DNA of 64,000 nt, taken from Bacillus marasmi (lineage in GTDB: Bacteria > Bacillota > Bacilli > Bacillales > Cytobacillaceae). The first letter of the stretch is position 1, and the number at the start of each line of letters is the position of its first letter. Location: the NCBI RefSeq assembly GCF_902168435.1, contig NZ_LR656165.1, positions 310,001 through 374,000 of the forward strand. Reading direction: 5' to 3'. Both the position numbers and the translations under genes were made by a program. The notes beneath the pieces were generated by a model. It worked only from the letters and a program-made list of their open reading frames with translations, was not told the origin of the DNA and searched no databases. Shown here one piece after another: positions 38,440 through 47,658 of the stretch.

Positions 38440-38531
38440 ATAAAAAAAATCGAACTATCAGGAAATTCAAAGTTAGAATTTCGGAGCATAGTTCGTTTTT
38501 TTGTTTAGCTGAAATACCTATGTCCCAGCTT
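38440..38531 (-). terminator. GGGACA-type dispersed element carrying the lipoprotein gene terminator (copy B)
   Basis: In minus orientation: GCTGGGACATAGGTATTTC, GCTAAAC, then the hairpin CGAACTAT...ATAGTTCG with AAATTCTAACTTTGAATTT inside, then ATTTTTTTT. It is homologous over its whole length to copy A at 21398-21497 and, like it, begins within a few bases of the stop codon. Confidence 0.85.
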
Positions 38532-39059
38532 CTATGATTCTGCTGGTTTGTCTTTTTCCATTTTTACAGAGTTAACAATTTGCATCATGTATTCTGCATC
38601 GTTTTTCATGCTTTTCGTCTTTGTTTCTGTTGTAAGCTTAACCCCGCCTATGCCAACAGTTAATTCCTGCATGTCTTCACCAAGATCGCGGATTAAACAA
38701 TAGCCAAACTTATCACCTTTTTGATAGGTTTTCTTATAATCAAATTTCTTGTCACTTAAAGTTGCGTTGTACACAACTTCACTATCTGTTCCTTCATGCT
38801 GATTATAAAAAAGAATATATGTTTTCGAACCATTTTTCAGTAGAACATTGTTTTGCTTTTTTTCTTTTATTTCAAAGCCAAACGGCGCATAAAAATGCAC
38901 ATCTTTATTTTTATTATTAACCTTTTTTGGTGTACTGTTAAAAGCGTCAGATATTTTTTCATCAGTAGCTTTATAAGCGTCCTCGACATTAGCAGAACAA
39001 GCGCTTAACAGAACAACTGACATAATTAACAGCAAGGCCCCTTTTAAGAGTCTTGTCAT
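38532..39059 (-). CDS. Putative lipoprotein of unknown function
   Basis: A protein of about 175 residues. The N-terminus has a basic start, a hydrophobic core and the lipobox LLSAC, so it should be lipidated on that cysteine and held on the outer face of the membrane. The rest is rich in Lys, Asn and Asp with no motif I recognise; KDVHFYAPFGFEIKEKK and YILFYNQHEGTD are the most ordered stretches. GGAG lies 8 bases before the ATG at 39057-39059; a GTG three codons earlier is less likely. It is not in the usual ytpP-ytoP gene order of B. subtilis. Confidence 0.78.
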   Translation of the reverse strand: MTRLLKGALLLIMSVVLLSACSANVEDAYKATDEKISDAFNSTPKKVNNKNKDVHFYAPFGFEIKEKKQNNVLLKNGSKTYILFYNQHEGTDSEVVYNATLSDKKFDYKKTYQKGDKFGYCLIRDLGEDMQELTVGIGGVKLTTETKTKSMKNDAEYMMQIVNSVKMEKDKPAES

Positions 39060-39186
39060 GATAAACACTCCTTGCTTAACGATTTTTTCACTTTATATAT
39101 CATAACTTTAATCGTTAAGCAAAGACAAGCGATTAAACGCCATTTTTTTACCATATGCGAGCAATTGTCAAAGAATATACATTTTT

Positions 39187-39711
39187 CTAGCTTGATTTTC
39201 CAGTTTGACGATAAAGATACTGTCCATATAATAGCTTTGTAACATGGGTAAACATCGCAGCCCGATCAATCATCCCTGCTGTAAAAATGCCAACCGCACC
39301 TTCCTTGCTGCGAATATTTTCCTTTCTCGTAAATTGATCCATAACAGGACCAAGCTCTTTGCCTTCCCTTAGTGCTGAGGCCACCTGCTCTGGAAGGAGA
39401 ATTCTAGCTCCTCCGGCAATGATTGGACGTTCATCCTGATCCGTTACAAGCGCTCCCCAATTACAAAGGAATAAGCCGAATGAGGTCTCTTGGACACCAC
39501 CCTCGAGCCCTATACCGATTTGTCCCTCTTCTTGACCAAGTGCATAAGTAGCCCGATTGATTGCACCAATAATTGTTTCTTCGTCAGAAAACGGCTGCTC
39601 GTTCACTCCGGACGGAGCATCAATGGCGCTATATTCAAAATGCCCCGATGTAAAGGCTTGCTTTACCGCTTCGATTTTTGCAAGATTTTTGGAACCAATA
39701 ATAATCTTCAT
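39187..39711 (-). CDS. DUF84 family NTPase (YjjX/inosine-xanthosine triphosphatase-like)
   Basis: A 174-residue protein. MKIIIGSKNLAKIEAVKQAF at the start and IGIGLEGGVQ are marks of the DUF84/YjjX family, which hydrolyses non-canonical purine nucleoside triphosphates such as ITP and XTP. The ATG at 39709-39711 has GGAGG 4-5 bases upstream and gives the family's N-terminus; the longer frame would overlap ytoP. Ten bases from the ytoP stop, so co-transcribed with it. Confidence 0.85.
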   Translation of the reverse strand: MKIIIGSKNLAKIEAVKQAFTSGHFEYSAIDAPSGVNEQPFSDEETIIGAINRATYALGQEEGQIGIGLEGGVQETSFGLFLCNWGALVTDQDERPIIAGGARILLPEQVASALREGKELGPVMDQFTRKENIRSKEGAVGIFTAGMIDRAAMFTHVTKLLYGQYLYRQTGKSS

Positions 39712-39721
39712 AAGCCCTCCA

Positions 39722-40795
39722 TTATTGATTGCTTCGAATACTATCGACTGTTGCTTGATCACATGAACGTACTAGCTTCAGTAATAGCTCCTTAGCGGCT
39801 GCATAATCATCAACATGGATAATGGAAGCATGGGTGTGTATGTAACGTGAGCAAATTCCAATAACTGCACTTGGAATCCCTTCATTAGCTGTATGTACTC
39901 GACCTGCATCGGTACCACCCTGCGAAACAAAATATTGATAAGGGATGTCATTGGATTCAGCAGTATCTAAAACAAACTCTCTCATTCCGCGATGAGTGAC
40001 CATCGAACGGTCCAGAATGCGCAGTAAAACGCCTTTGCCTAATTGTCCAAATTCCTTTTTATCTCCAGTCATATCATTAGCAGGGCTTGCATCAAGCGCA
40101 AAAAATAAATCTGGCTTGATTAAATTTGCTGCTGTTTGCGCACCACGAAGTCCAACCTCTTCCTGCACGGTTGCCCCCACATAAAGCGTGTTTGGAAGAG
40201 TTTCTCCATGCGTTTCCTGGAGAAGCTCTATTGCCAAGCCACAGCCGTAGCGGTTATCCCATGCTTTTGCAAGCAGTTTTTTCGGATTAGCCATTTGTGT
40301 AAACGGACAGATTGGCGTGATTTGCTGACCTGGTTTAATGCCAATTTTAATCGCATCCTCTTTATTATCAGCACCGATATCTATTAGCATATTTTTTATT
40401 TCCATCGGTTTATTTTTCGTCGAATCATCTAATAGATGAGGCGGGATTGAGCCAATCACACCGATTACTGGTCCATTTGCTGTCATGATATTTACACGTT
40501 GTGCTAACAACACCTGACTCCACCAGCCACCAAGCGGCTGAAAGCGGATCATTCCATTATCAGTGATTTGCGTAACCATAAAGCCCACTTCATCCATATG
40601 TCCAGCAACCATAATCGTTGGGCCTGCTTCATTCCCTCTTTTTACTCCAAAAATACTTCCGAGCTTGTCTTGAACTATTTCATCGGTATATTTACCAATC
40701 TGTTCTCTCATAAATGCGCGAACAGCATGTTCATTACCAGCTGTTCCCGGAAGTTCGGTTAATGTTTTAAAAAGGCTTAATGTCTGTTCATTCAT
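39722..40795 (-). CDS. ytoP: M42-family aminopeptidase YtoP
   Basis: A 357-residue metallopeptidase of the M42 (glutamyl aminopeptidase / deblocking) family. Dimetal-site motifs: [12 protein letters not shown] (His, Asp), [12 protein letters not shown] (Asp in WDNRYG), [12 protein letters not shown] (catalytic Glu-Glu), ALDASPAND (Asp), and a late histidine in [17 protein letters not shown] lies 9 bases before the ATG. Cytosolic peptide breakdown is the likely role; sometimes annotated as endoglucanase, which is a historical error. Confidence 0.93.
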   Translation of the reverse strand: MNEQTLSLFKTLTELPGTAGNEHAVRAFMREQIGKYTDEIVQDKLGSIFGVKRGNEAGPTIMVAGHMDEVGFMVTQITDNGMIRFQPLGGWWSQVLLAQRVNIMTANGPVIGVIGSIPPHLLDDSTKNKPMEIKNMLIDIGADNKEDAIKIGIKPGQQITPICPFTQMANPKKLLAKAWDNRYGCGLAIELLQETHGETLPNTLYVGATVQEEVGLRGAQTAANLIKPDLFFALDASPANDMTGDKKEFGQLGKGVLLRILDRSMVTHRGMREFVLDTAESNDIPYQYFVSQGGTDAGRVHTANEGIPSAVIGICSRYIHTHASIIHVDDYAAAKELLLKLVRSCDQATVDSIRSNQ

Positions 40796-41002
40796 TTATT
40801 CTTGCTCCTTTTTAGTGAGTCTTGGGCTACTTTTTTAAATATATGTTCATCTTACCGAAATTTTTAAAGTCAATCCACCAATAGCCATCTGGATTTCTAA
40901 ATCAATAGTCAACCATGGTATTAATATTATGAACTCTTCATACCTTCTGTTATGATAAATGTATTCGTAAGAAATGGTATCTTTTTCAAGGAGGTGGATG
41001 TT

Positions 41003-41320
41003 TTGAATTGGAAAACATTTTTAATTGGGGTTAGTTCAGGTCTAGCCGGCGGATTATTGGCATCCTATTTAGTTACAAAGGATCAACCAAAAAAGATTTC
41101 ACCCGAGAAAATACTTCAGCAAGTGAAGGCGGCATTTAAGGAAAATGGACCTATCAGCGGCTCGTGGATTCATATGAAGGCAGAACCGTACGAGAAAAAC
41201 CACCTCAGCTATGTCGTTTATAAAGGTGGTATTTCCAAAATGAATCAAGATGGTCCCACACAATATGAATTTATTGCTGATGCCACAACAGGAACCATTT
41301 TATCCATAAAAGCTATTTAG
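41003..41320 (+). CDS. ytzB: PepSY-domain small membrane protein YtzB
   Basis: A 105-residue protein with an N-terminal membrane helix (TFLIGVSSGLAGGLLASYLV) and a short PepSY-like domain ending FIADATTGTILSI. AGGAGGTG lies 7-9 bases before the TTG at 41003-41005, which gives the same length as B. subtilis YtzB; the ATG 17 codons earlier lacks a site. PepSY domains are thought to modulate peptidases or bind other envelope proteins. Divergent from ytoP. Confidence 0.87.
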   Translation: MNWKTFLIGVSSGLAGGLLASYLVTKDQPKKISPEKILQQVKAAFKENGPISGSWIHMKAEPYEKNHLSYVVYKGGISKMNQDGPTQYEFIADATTGTILSIKAI

Positions 41321-41365
41321 ATTACCAATAACATAACTAACGTCGTAGTACTATAGTATTTTTCA

Positions 41366-41428
41366 AACTAAAAAGGGCAAACTATACCGATTCTTACAAT
41401 CGAATCGTATAGTTTGCCCTTTTTTTAG
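41366..41428. terminator. Bidirectional terminator between ytzB and trmB
   Basis: Very long stem AAAAGGGCAAACTATAC / GTATAGTTTGCCCTTTT with an inner CGATTC/GAATCG-like pair and T runs on both strands. It lies between convergent genes. Confidence 0.92.
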
Positions 41429-42063
41429 CGATACTGTACTTCTGAACGGTAAATTCGATTACCTTTTTGTGAGAACTTTTCTTCATATTCTGTCATGATA
41501 TTGCCTTCGAAATCACTTTGGTGTAAATCGAGGCTGACCCATTTTAATAATAATCCGTATTCCGAAAAGCTAGTTAGCGAATACTCAAATAAACCTTGAT
41601 TATCCGTTTTAAAATGGATTTCACCTTGATCAATTAAAATATCTTCATATTGCTTTAAGAAGGTTTTATAAGTCAAACGTCGCTTTTCATGGCGATTTTT
41701 TGGCCATGGATCAGAGAAGTTCAAGTAAACTCGTTCAACTTCACCTTTTGCGAAAAACTCGGTTAAATCTGCTGCATTAGCATTTAACAGCTTCAGATTT
41801 GGCACTTCTGCTTCAATTACGCGATCAAGCGCAGTCACGATGACACTCGGCATAAGCTCAATACCAAGATAATTGATATGCGGATTCGCCTGTGCCATTC
41901 CTGTAATAAATCTACCTCTGCCTGTACCGATTTCAATATGCAAAGGCTGTTCAGTATCAAATACGCTATTCCATTTCCCTTTTAAGTTTTCCGGGGAAGA
42001 GATAACATATTGGGGATATTGCGCTAATTTATCATTTGCCCATGGTTTATTTCTTAATCTCAT
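41425..42063 (-). CDS. trmB: tRNA (guanine-N7-)-methyltransferase TrmB
   Basis: A 212-residue SAM-dependent enzyme that makes m7G46 in the variable loop of tRNA. Motifs: [16 protein letters not shown] (SAM binding, about 44-59), [17 protein letters not shown] (catalytic and tRNA-binding loop, about 117-133) and [19 protein letters not shown] lies before the ATG at 42061-42063; the longer frame has no site there. Called ytmQ in B. subtilis. Confidence 0.97.
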   Translation of the reverse strand: MRLRNKPWANDKLAQYPQYVISSPENLKGKWNSVFDTEQPLHIEIGTGRGRFITGMAQANPHINYLGIELMPSVIVTALDRVIEAEVPNLKLLNANAADLTEFFAKGEVERVYLNFSDPWPKNRHEKRRLTYKTFLKQYEDILIDQGEIHFKTDNQGLFEYSLTSFSEYGLLLKWVSLDLHQSDFEGNIMTEYEEKFSQKGNRIYRSEVQYR

Positions 42064-42249
42064 TTGTGACACTCCTAATAAATATATACGTTCAAACAAT
42101 AGCATGGCATCTGATTCGTTGCAAGATAAAATATTTCCTTCAAATCCGTTCCTTTCTTATCTCTATTGAATTAGTGAAGCCCATGAATAAACTAAAAAAG
42201 GAATCCACACATTAAGAGTGAACTCCTCCTCGAGAAAGGAACGATTATC

Positions 42250-42528
42250 ATGCCATTAAGTGACCAAGATCAGGTGAATTTATTAAAAGATATTTTGAAG
42301 AATCACGAAACCGATTGCTGCGGCTCCGTCTCTGAATGTGAACAACTAGAACGTTTAGTTGAATCATTAATGGAGAATTCCAACATTAATCAAAATGTAA
42401 AATCCGTCTTACAAAAGATCCACGAGTATAGTCAAAACGGTATTCATGCTGAAAATATTAATCAGCATATTGAAGCAAATCAACAATCCTTATCAGCGTG
42501 GGTCAGCGATATTAATCAGTTTTCTTAA
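42250..42528 (+). CDS. ytzH: YtzH-like small protein
   Basis: A 92-residue soluble protein of the YtzH family: MPLSDQDQVNLLKDILKNHE, CCGSVSECEQ with three cysteines (near residues 20-27). No known function. AAAGGA lies about 9 bases before the ATG. Its TAA overlaps the stop codon of convergent ytmP in a four-base TTAA, so the two genes leave no space for a terminator between them. Conserved with ytmP and trmB in Bacillus. Confidence 0.88.
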   Translation: MPLSDQDQVNLLKDILKNHETDCCGSVSECEQLERLVESLMENSNINQNVKSVLQKIHEYSQNGIHAENINQHIEANQQSLSAWVSDINQFS

Positions 42529-43298
42529 AGGATTTTATCCAAATAATCGATCCAACGCTTCATTTCTGGAAAACGGCTTTGCTTTTTATGCCAATGAATC
42601 GAGGCTAAGGTATGGGCAATTACATACCACTTCATCCTTAGCATTAAGTCTTCTGTTGCATCAATTCCGTAGAGCTTCAGCCATGCCGACCAGTCGCCCT
42701 CTGGAATATACCAATACAGCAGTAAACCTAAATCCATTGCTGGGTCGCCAATCATCGCTCCATCCCAGTCAATTAAGTACAACTGGTTGTTTTCACTCAG
42801 CAGCCAGTTGTTGTGGTTTACATCGCCATGGCAAACGACCAGTTTTTCGCTCTTAATATTATTAACTTCCTTAGCTAGGAATTCTGCTGATTTTTTTACA
42901 GACTGAATTTGCATTAAATCCGTGTCCAGTCCTTGTTGCACCATGTGTAGAAATGAGGGAGCTAATATCGGTTTAATCCCCAATCTGCTCAACATTCCTA
43001 ACAATGGTTCAGAAAGATGAATTTTTCGTAGCAGCTTTGCTACTTTCTCATCGTTCATTTCGGGCGGAGATAATTCCCTTCCGTTTAACCATTGCTGTGC
43101 TGTAATCACATCGCCCGTTTCCAGTCGTTTTGTCCAAACGAGCTTTGGGACTAAGCCCTCAGCTGATAACACGGCAAGAAAAGGGGAAGAATTTCGCTTT
43201 AAAAAGAGCTTTTGGTCTTCATATTGTGCAAAAAAAGCCTTACCAGTTGCTCCTCCTGCTGGGACAATTTCCCACTCAATCCCTAATAAATGCTCCAA
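42525..43298 (-). CDS. ytmP: Aminoglycoside/choline kinase-like phosphotransferase YtmP
   Basis: A 257-residue protein with an APH/choline-kinase fold. The catalytic loop is VVCHGDVNHNNWLL (Asp159) and the metal site LIDWDGAMIGDP (Asp177, Asp179). The substrate is unknown; related proteins in Firmicutes are often called phosphotransferase YtmP without test. It starts with TTG at 43296-43298, with GAAGGTG 7 bases upstream. An antibiotic-resistance role is not supported. Confidence 0.88.
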   Translation of the reverse strand: MEHLLGIEWEIVPAGGATGKAFFAQYEDQKLFLKRNSSPFLAVLSAEGLVPKLVWTKRLETGDVITAQQWLNGRELSPPEMNDEKVAKLLRKIHLSEPLLGMLSRLGIKPILAPSFLHMVQQGLDTDLMQIQSVKKSAEFLAKEVNNIKSEKLVVCHGDVNHNNWLLSENNQLYLIDWDGAMIGDPAMDLGLLLYWYIPEGDWSAWLKLYGIDATEDLMLRMKWYVIAHTLASIHWHKKQSRFPEMKRWIDYLDKIL

Positions 43299-43334
43299 AG
43301 TTGTTCACCTTCATTAATTCACAATAATAAAAAG

Positions 43335-43414
43335 TCTAGCGCCCAATTTTATCCATATAGAACGACTCATTACATATCATGATGTACCTTCGCTCTATCA
43401 GGATTGGGCGCTAA
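43335..43414 (-). repeat. Palindromic element AGCGCCCAAT...ATTGGGCGCT, likely terminator for amyX
   Basis: Ten-base perfect ends AGCGCCCAAT and ATTGGGCGCT enclose about 57 bases. On the minus strand the second arm is followed by AGACTTTTTATT, so it could terminate amyX transcripts 140 bases after its stop. The GCGCTAGAC end resembles the 3' end of the elements at 304 and 50158, suggesting a shortened relative. Confidence 0.65.
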
Positions 43415-43552
43415 GCTCAAAAAATATTATATAAACGTAAGATAGTTTTCCAAAAATCGATTAAAATTGACAAATGCAATCTTAATAATATTATCTCCTA
43501 TTTGCTTTTCTGGTCAAGACTTTTTAGAACAAAAGCTTTATTACCATTTTTT

Positions 43553-45703
43553 TCATTTTACCAAAACCGCAACACTAATTGGTTCAATAAAATAACGAAT
43601 ATGGCTTGTTTCTCCAATTGGAACTTCGCTTGATGCCGTACCATTTGCGAGAATATGCCAATCCCCAACGATTGGAAGCTGAATGGCGATACAGTCATTT
43701 GTGGGATTTATCAAAACGACAATATGATCCCAAAGACCATACTGACCAACATCTCTTAAAAAATAACCTATTACTGGCTTTGCGAGGGGAAGAAACGAAG
43801 CATGATGTCGAATTTCCTTTGCATTCGGCAGCCGGAACGCTCCATGTGATTTACGAATCATTATCAACCCTTTAAGATAATCAATATTGCCTTGATGAAC
43901 AATTTTCTTTTCCCAATCAAGCCAATTAATATCATTAGGTGAGCGATAGCTATTGCCTACTCCATTTTTTGTCCGAAAAAACTCTTGGCCACTGTGAAGA
44001 AATGGGATTCCTTGGGCTAAGAGCACCATCGCTGTTGCTAGGCGATGCCGTTTTTGGATCGCGGTCGCTTCACCATCTTGAAGACAACAGGAAAGCTTAT
44101 CCCAAAGTGTATGATTATCGTGGGACTCGACGTAATTTACCGTTTGATTTGGTTCAGTAAAAATACCTTGTGAAGGCTTTTCAATACCGATGCTTCCAGC
44201 CATTACCTGCATGGCCGCCTCGTGATAATAATCGTTTCCGAAGCAATAGCCTCTGTCATAAAGATTAAAGGTACTACCCTTAATTGAATCACGAAACCAA
44301 TCATTAAATTGCGCGATTCGCGGCAGTTTCTTCTGATTGCGAATATTTGCTTTTTCATCGGCTGAAATCGGTGTATTTAAGTCCCAGCCCTCACCAAGAA
44401 TAATCGCTGTATCATCAACTTCATCGACCAGCGCGCGTACCTTGTTCATCGTTTCAACATCGATAATCCCCATTAAATCAAAGCGAAATCCATCAATGTG
44501 ATATTCTTTCATCCAAAATTTTATCGAATCTAAAATGAACTTCCGAACCATCAACCGCTCTGAAGCCACATCATTGCCGACGCCCGTTCCATTTGATGGC
44601 ATGCCGTGATGGTCATGGCGAAAATAATATCCAGGTAGTATTTTTTCAAACGAAGAAAGCTCCCTAATATAAACATGGTTATAGACCACATCCATAATTA
44701 CGCGCAGACCTTGTGACTGAATCGACTGTATCATACGTTTAAGCTCGATAATCCGGGCATAAGGGTCAGTTGGGTCACTTGAATAACTACCTTCAGGAAC
44801 ATTAAAATTTACAGGGTTATAGCCCCAATTATATTCCTGCCTATCACCCAACTCATCTACACCTTCAAAATCATTAAATGGAAGAAATTCGATATGGGTA
44901 ATTCCCAATTCCTTTACGTACTTTAAGCAGGTTGGGCTTCCGTCTTTCCCACAAGTTTCAGACTCCTGCGCTCCTAAATACAATCCCTTTTGTACGACAC
45001 CACTAGCGGGATGAATCGTAAAATCGCGAATATGAGTTTCATAAATAATCGCATCTGTTGCCTGGGGCAAACTTGGTAGCTCCGGCTTAGAAATTCTCGT
45101 TTTTTCAAGGTCAACTATAACGCCCATTTTTCCATTAGCTGTAACACTGACCGCATACGGGTCAATCACCTCACGCCAGCTTTGATTAATACAAATATGA
45201 AAAGAATAATGATAAAGCTCATAATCACCTTTTCTCTCAATAAACCAAACACCCTTTTTATTACGATTCAGTAAATATTCTTCAGAAGTCAGTTGATCGG
45301 GTGACACTAGCTTTACCCTAACTGCAGTTGCCGTTGGTGCCCACAGCTTCAGACTAATTTTACTTGATGAAAAAATGACACCTAAATCATTTCCATCATA
45401 GTAAAAGCGCTCATCAAACTCCGGAGTACGAATCACCGAGCCAATTTGTAAATCGGTAATACCATCATGCTCATCCACCACCCATGAAACTTCACCAAAT
45501 CGAACATCATTCTTAATCCTACATACATACTTGATATTTGTGCCAAGACTAATGATTTCTGATATCGTTAGCTCCTGTCTAACACCATCCTCAATAAGAT
45601 AAAAATAGTGCGAAATACCATTATGATACGATTTAGGGAGAAGAATTGTGATCACATGCATTTCATCCAAATATGCGGAAAATAAGCGATCATCCGGACC
45701 CAT
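43553..45703 (-). CDS. amyX: Type I pullulanase AmyX
   Basis: A 716-residue GH13 debranching enzyme that cuts alpha-1,6 links in pullulan, glycogen and limit dextrins. No signal peptide, so it acts inside the cell. The type I signature YNWGYNPVNF is present, with the GH13 regions VIMDVVYNHV, GFRFDLMGI (nucleophile Asp), GEGWDL (acid Glu) and VESHDNHTL. A CBM48-like N-terminal domain (LKLWAPTATAVRV, about 125-137) precedes them. The ATG at 45701-45703 and the TTG one codon earlier are both possible starts. Near-identical length to B. subtilis AmyX. Confidence 0.96.
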   Translation of the reverse strand: MGPDDRLFSAYLDEMHVITILLPKSYHNGISHYFYLIEDGVRQELTISEIISLGTNIKYVCRIKNDVRFGEVSWVVDEHDGITDLQIGSVIRTPEFDERFYYDGNDLGVIFSSSKISLKLWAPTATAVRVKLVSPDQLTSEEYLLNRNKKGVWFIERKGDYELYHYSFHICINQSWREVIDPYAVSVTANGKMGVIVDLEKTRISKPELPSLPQATDAIIYETHIRDFTIHPASGVVQKGLYLGAQESETCGKDGSPTCLKYVKELGITHIEFLPFNDFEGVDELGDRQEYNWGYNPVNFNVPEGSYSSDPTDPYARIIELKRMIQSIQSQGLRVIMDVVYNHVYIRELSSFEKILPGYYFRHDHHGMPSNGTGVGNDVASERLMVRKFILDSIKFWMKEYHIDGFRFDLMGIIDVETMNKVRALVDEVDDTAIILGEGWDLNTPISADEKANIRNQKKLPRIAQFNDWFRDSIKGSTFNLYDRGYCFGNDYYHEAAMQVMAGSIGIEKPSQGIFTEPNQTVNYVESHDNHTLWDKLSCCLQDGEATAIQKRHRLATAMVLLAQGIPFLHSGQEFFRTKNGVGNSYRSPNDINWLDWEKKIVHQGNIDYLKGLIMIRKSHGAFRLPNAKEIRHHASFLPLAKPVIGYFLRDVGQYGLWDHIVVLINPTNDCIAIQLPIVGDWHILANGTASSEVPIGETSHIRYFIEPISVAVLVK

Positions 45704-45729
45704 CAAAATTCAACTCCTTTAATTCCTCT

Positions 45730-46680
45730 TTACTTCTTCATAATTTGCTTTGACGTAGCAATAACAGGCAAGGCTTTAGGAAGCAACTCAAGCTTAAGAG
45801 GCGTTTCTCCACAAATCTCACCATCCGCATGAACCAACAATGAATGTGCCGCGGAAATTGTAATTCTTTTTCCAGATAGAATCGTCACTTCTTTAAACTT
45901 CACATGCCCGCCCCAGAAAACGCTAACAAATACAGCTAAAAGCTTCAATTTCGCCAAGTTATTGACGACTACAATATTGAATTTGCCATCAGTTGCATCC
46001 GCATCGGGAGCAATAATCATACCGCCACCATAAAAAGGCTGATTGGCTACGGTTATGAACCATGTCCCTGGGAATGAATATGGCTTGTCATCGACGATTA
46101 AATCAACTCTACGACACTGAAAAGTAAATAAATTTTTAATTAGAAACATTCCGTACACAAGCGATCCTAACGAAAATCGATTTAATAGCGATTTAAACTT
46201 TGATTTATTTGCAGCTGACGCCACCTCAGCGTCAAAGCCAGCACCCATATTATTGGCAAAGAATATTTCCGTTTTTCCGTTCATTGTTATTTTTCCAACA
46301 TCTATATATTCTCGCCTCTGCTTGTGATGCTCGATTATATGCCTTAAAGCAAGCACTGGCTCTTCAGAAAGCTGAAAACCCCTAGCAAAGTCATTTCCAG
46401 AACCGCATGGGATAATACCTAAAATGGTACTCGAATAATGAAGGATTCCGTTTATTACCTCATGTATCGTCCCGTCCCCACCAACTGCCACGACAACTTC
46501 TTCGCCAGTACTTACCTTTGCAATCTCGTTAGCAATCTCACTCGCATGACCAGAAAATTGTGTAAAATACACCTGATACTCAATGTTTCTTTGTATCAGT
46601 TCAGCTTTAACCTCATCCCAAATCCGCAGCCCATAACCATTTTTTGCTTGTGGATTCACAATAAAATGAAATGTATTCAT
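45730..46680 (-). CDS. ytlR: Diacylglycerol kinase family lipid kinase YtlR
   Basis: A 316-residue protein of the DAG kinase/sphingosine kinase fold. Motifs: FIVNPQAKNG at the start, VVAVGGDGTIHEVINGI (ATP binding, about 64-80) and IPCGSGNDFARG (about 91-102). Such proteins phosphorylate a lipid headgroup; YtlR's substrate is not established, and DgkB is the main housekeeping enzyme. The ATG at 46678-46680 has AGAGG 8 bases upstream. Upstream of amyX by 26 bases, so possibly co-transcribed. Confidence 0.9.
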   Translation of the reverse strand: MNTFHFIVNPQAKNGYGLRIWDEVKAELIQRNIEYQVYFTQFSGHASEIANEIAKVSTGEEVVVAVGGDGTIHEVINGILHYSSTILGIIPCGSGNDFARGFQLSEEPVLALRHIIEHHKQRREYIDVGKITMNGKTEIFFANNMGAGFDAEVASAANKSKFKSLLNRFSLGSLVYGMFLIKNLFTFQCRRVDLIVDDKPYSFPGTWFITVANQPFYGGGMIIAPDADATDGKFNIVVVNNLAKLKLLAVFVSVFWGGHVKFKEVTILSGKRITISAAHSLLVHADGEICGETPLKLELLPKALPVIATSKQIMKK

Positions 46681-46772
46681 CAAACCAACCTCTTATAGTA
46701 TATATATCGTTTCTTTTATCTCCCGATGTGTCTTTTGTCGGTTTATTTTCAAGTTTCATTAGCATTTATTTA

Positions 46773-47342
46773 CTACAGTGGAAATATAGCGACAGCCTCG
46801 TATTTCGGAGATTTGTCCAAATGAGTTTGATAAAGGACAATTTCTTGAGCTTGAAAGCTTATGGGGGTCGTAAAATACTTTTCTAGCTCTGCAGTTGAAA
46901 GCGGAAAAGAGGCATCCCCTTGCCATTTTCGCGCCATGGTAATGTGAGGATGGAACGGTCTCGTTTCCAGCTTAAAGCCAGCTTGCTCACAAGCCGAAAA
47001 AACAGCAGCGCGTACGTCAACTAAGCTCGGTGCTGGTTCTATCCCTGCCCAAAAGATGCGCGGTGCATCGCTACGTCCAAAGGTTCCAAGCGATTGAATC
47101 GTTAATGGAAATGCCTTAAATTCACTTATTGCCGCTTTGATTAACATTTTCGTAGTCTCGAGCTTGTCTTGTGGGGCATGTCCCAAAAAGGCAAGTGTGA
47201 TGTGATAATCCTCCTTGTGAACCCAACGAGAAAACGGAAATTCACTCTGAATACTTTGACAGTATTCGTTTAGCTTTTGTTTTACTTCATTCGGAAGCTT
47301 GAGCGCATAGAAATAGTGTGTTTGGGTTTGTTGTTGTCTCAT
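46773..47342 (-). CDS. thpR: RNA 2',3'-cyclic phosphodiesterase (2H family, ThpR/YtlP)
   Basis: A 189-residue member of the 2H phosphoesterase family. The two catalytic HxT motifs are DYHITLAFLG (His47, Thr49) and HPHITMARKW (His133, Thr135), set symmetrically. It opens 2',3'-cyclic phosphates on RNA ends and was first described as a 2'-5' RNA ligase. AAGGAG lies 10 bases before the ATG. Known as ytlP in B. subtilis. Confidence 0.93.
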   Translation of the reverse strand: MRQQQTQTHYFYALKLPNEVKQKLNEYCQSIQSEFPFSRWVHKEDYHITLAFLGHAPQDKLETTKMLIKAAISEFKAFPLTIQSLGTFGRSDAPRIFWAGIEPAPSLVDVRAAVFSACEQAGFKLETRPFHPHITMARKWQGDASFPLSTAELEKYFTTPISFQAQEIVLYQTHLDKSPKYEAVAIFPL

Positions 47343-47410
47343 TTGTGCGGTGCTCCTTCATTAGAATTGGATATATTTTGCTATGTGGACAGAGGCATAC
47401 ACCTTTTTAC

Positions 47411-47658
47411 GTGACGCTTTTTGGTTTGATTTTGGAATAAAGGACACTTAGAAAGATTATAAGTGCCCTCTTTTACATTGGTTTCTGAATATAGGTAACT
47501 TAGAGCCATTATAAGTGCCCTCTTTTACATTGGTTTCTGAATATAGGTAACTTAGAACACTTATAAGTGCCCTCTTTTGCTCTGAACTCTGAAAACAGGT
47601 AACTTAGAACACTTATAAGTGCCCTGTTTTGCTCTGAACACTGAAAAAAGGGCACTTA
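47411..47658. repeat. Tandem array C: 5 units of the GTRCCCT...AGGGYACTTA family (52 bp)
   Basis: Unit starts at 47411, 47463, 47515, 47567 and 47619, an exact 52 bp period. Units run GTGCCCTCTTTT... to AGGTAACTTA. The last unit ends GGGCACTTA at 47650-47658, and its final TTA is the reverse complement of the dat stop codon TAA. This array lies between co-directional genes (thpR and dat), unlike the other three. Confidence 0.95.

Noticed and set aside
42525-43298. Aminoglycoside resistance gene
   Set aside because: YtmP has the APH fold but lies in a conserved housekeeping block; the fold alone does not imply drug modification.
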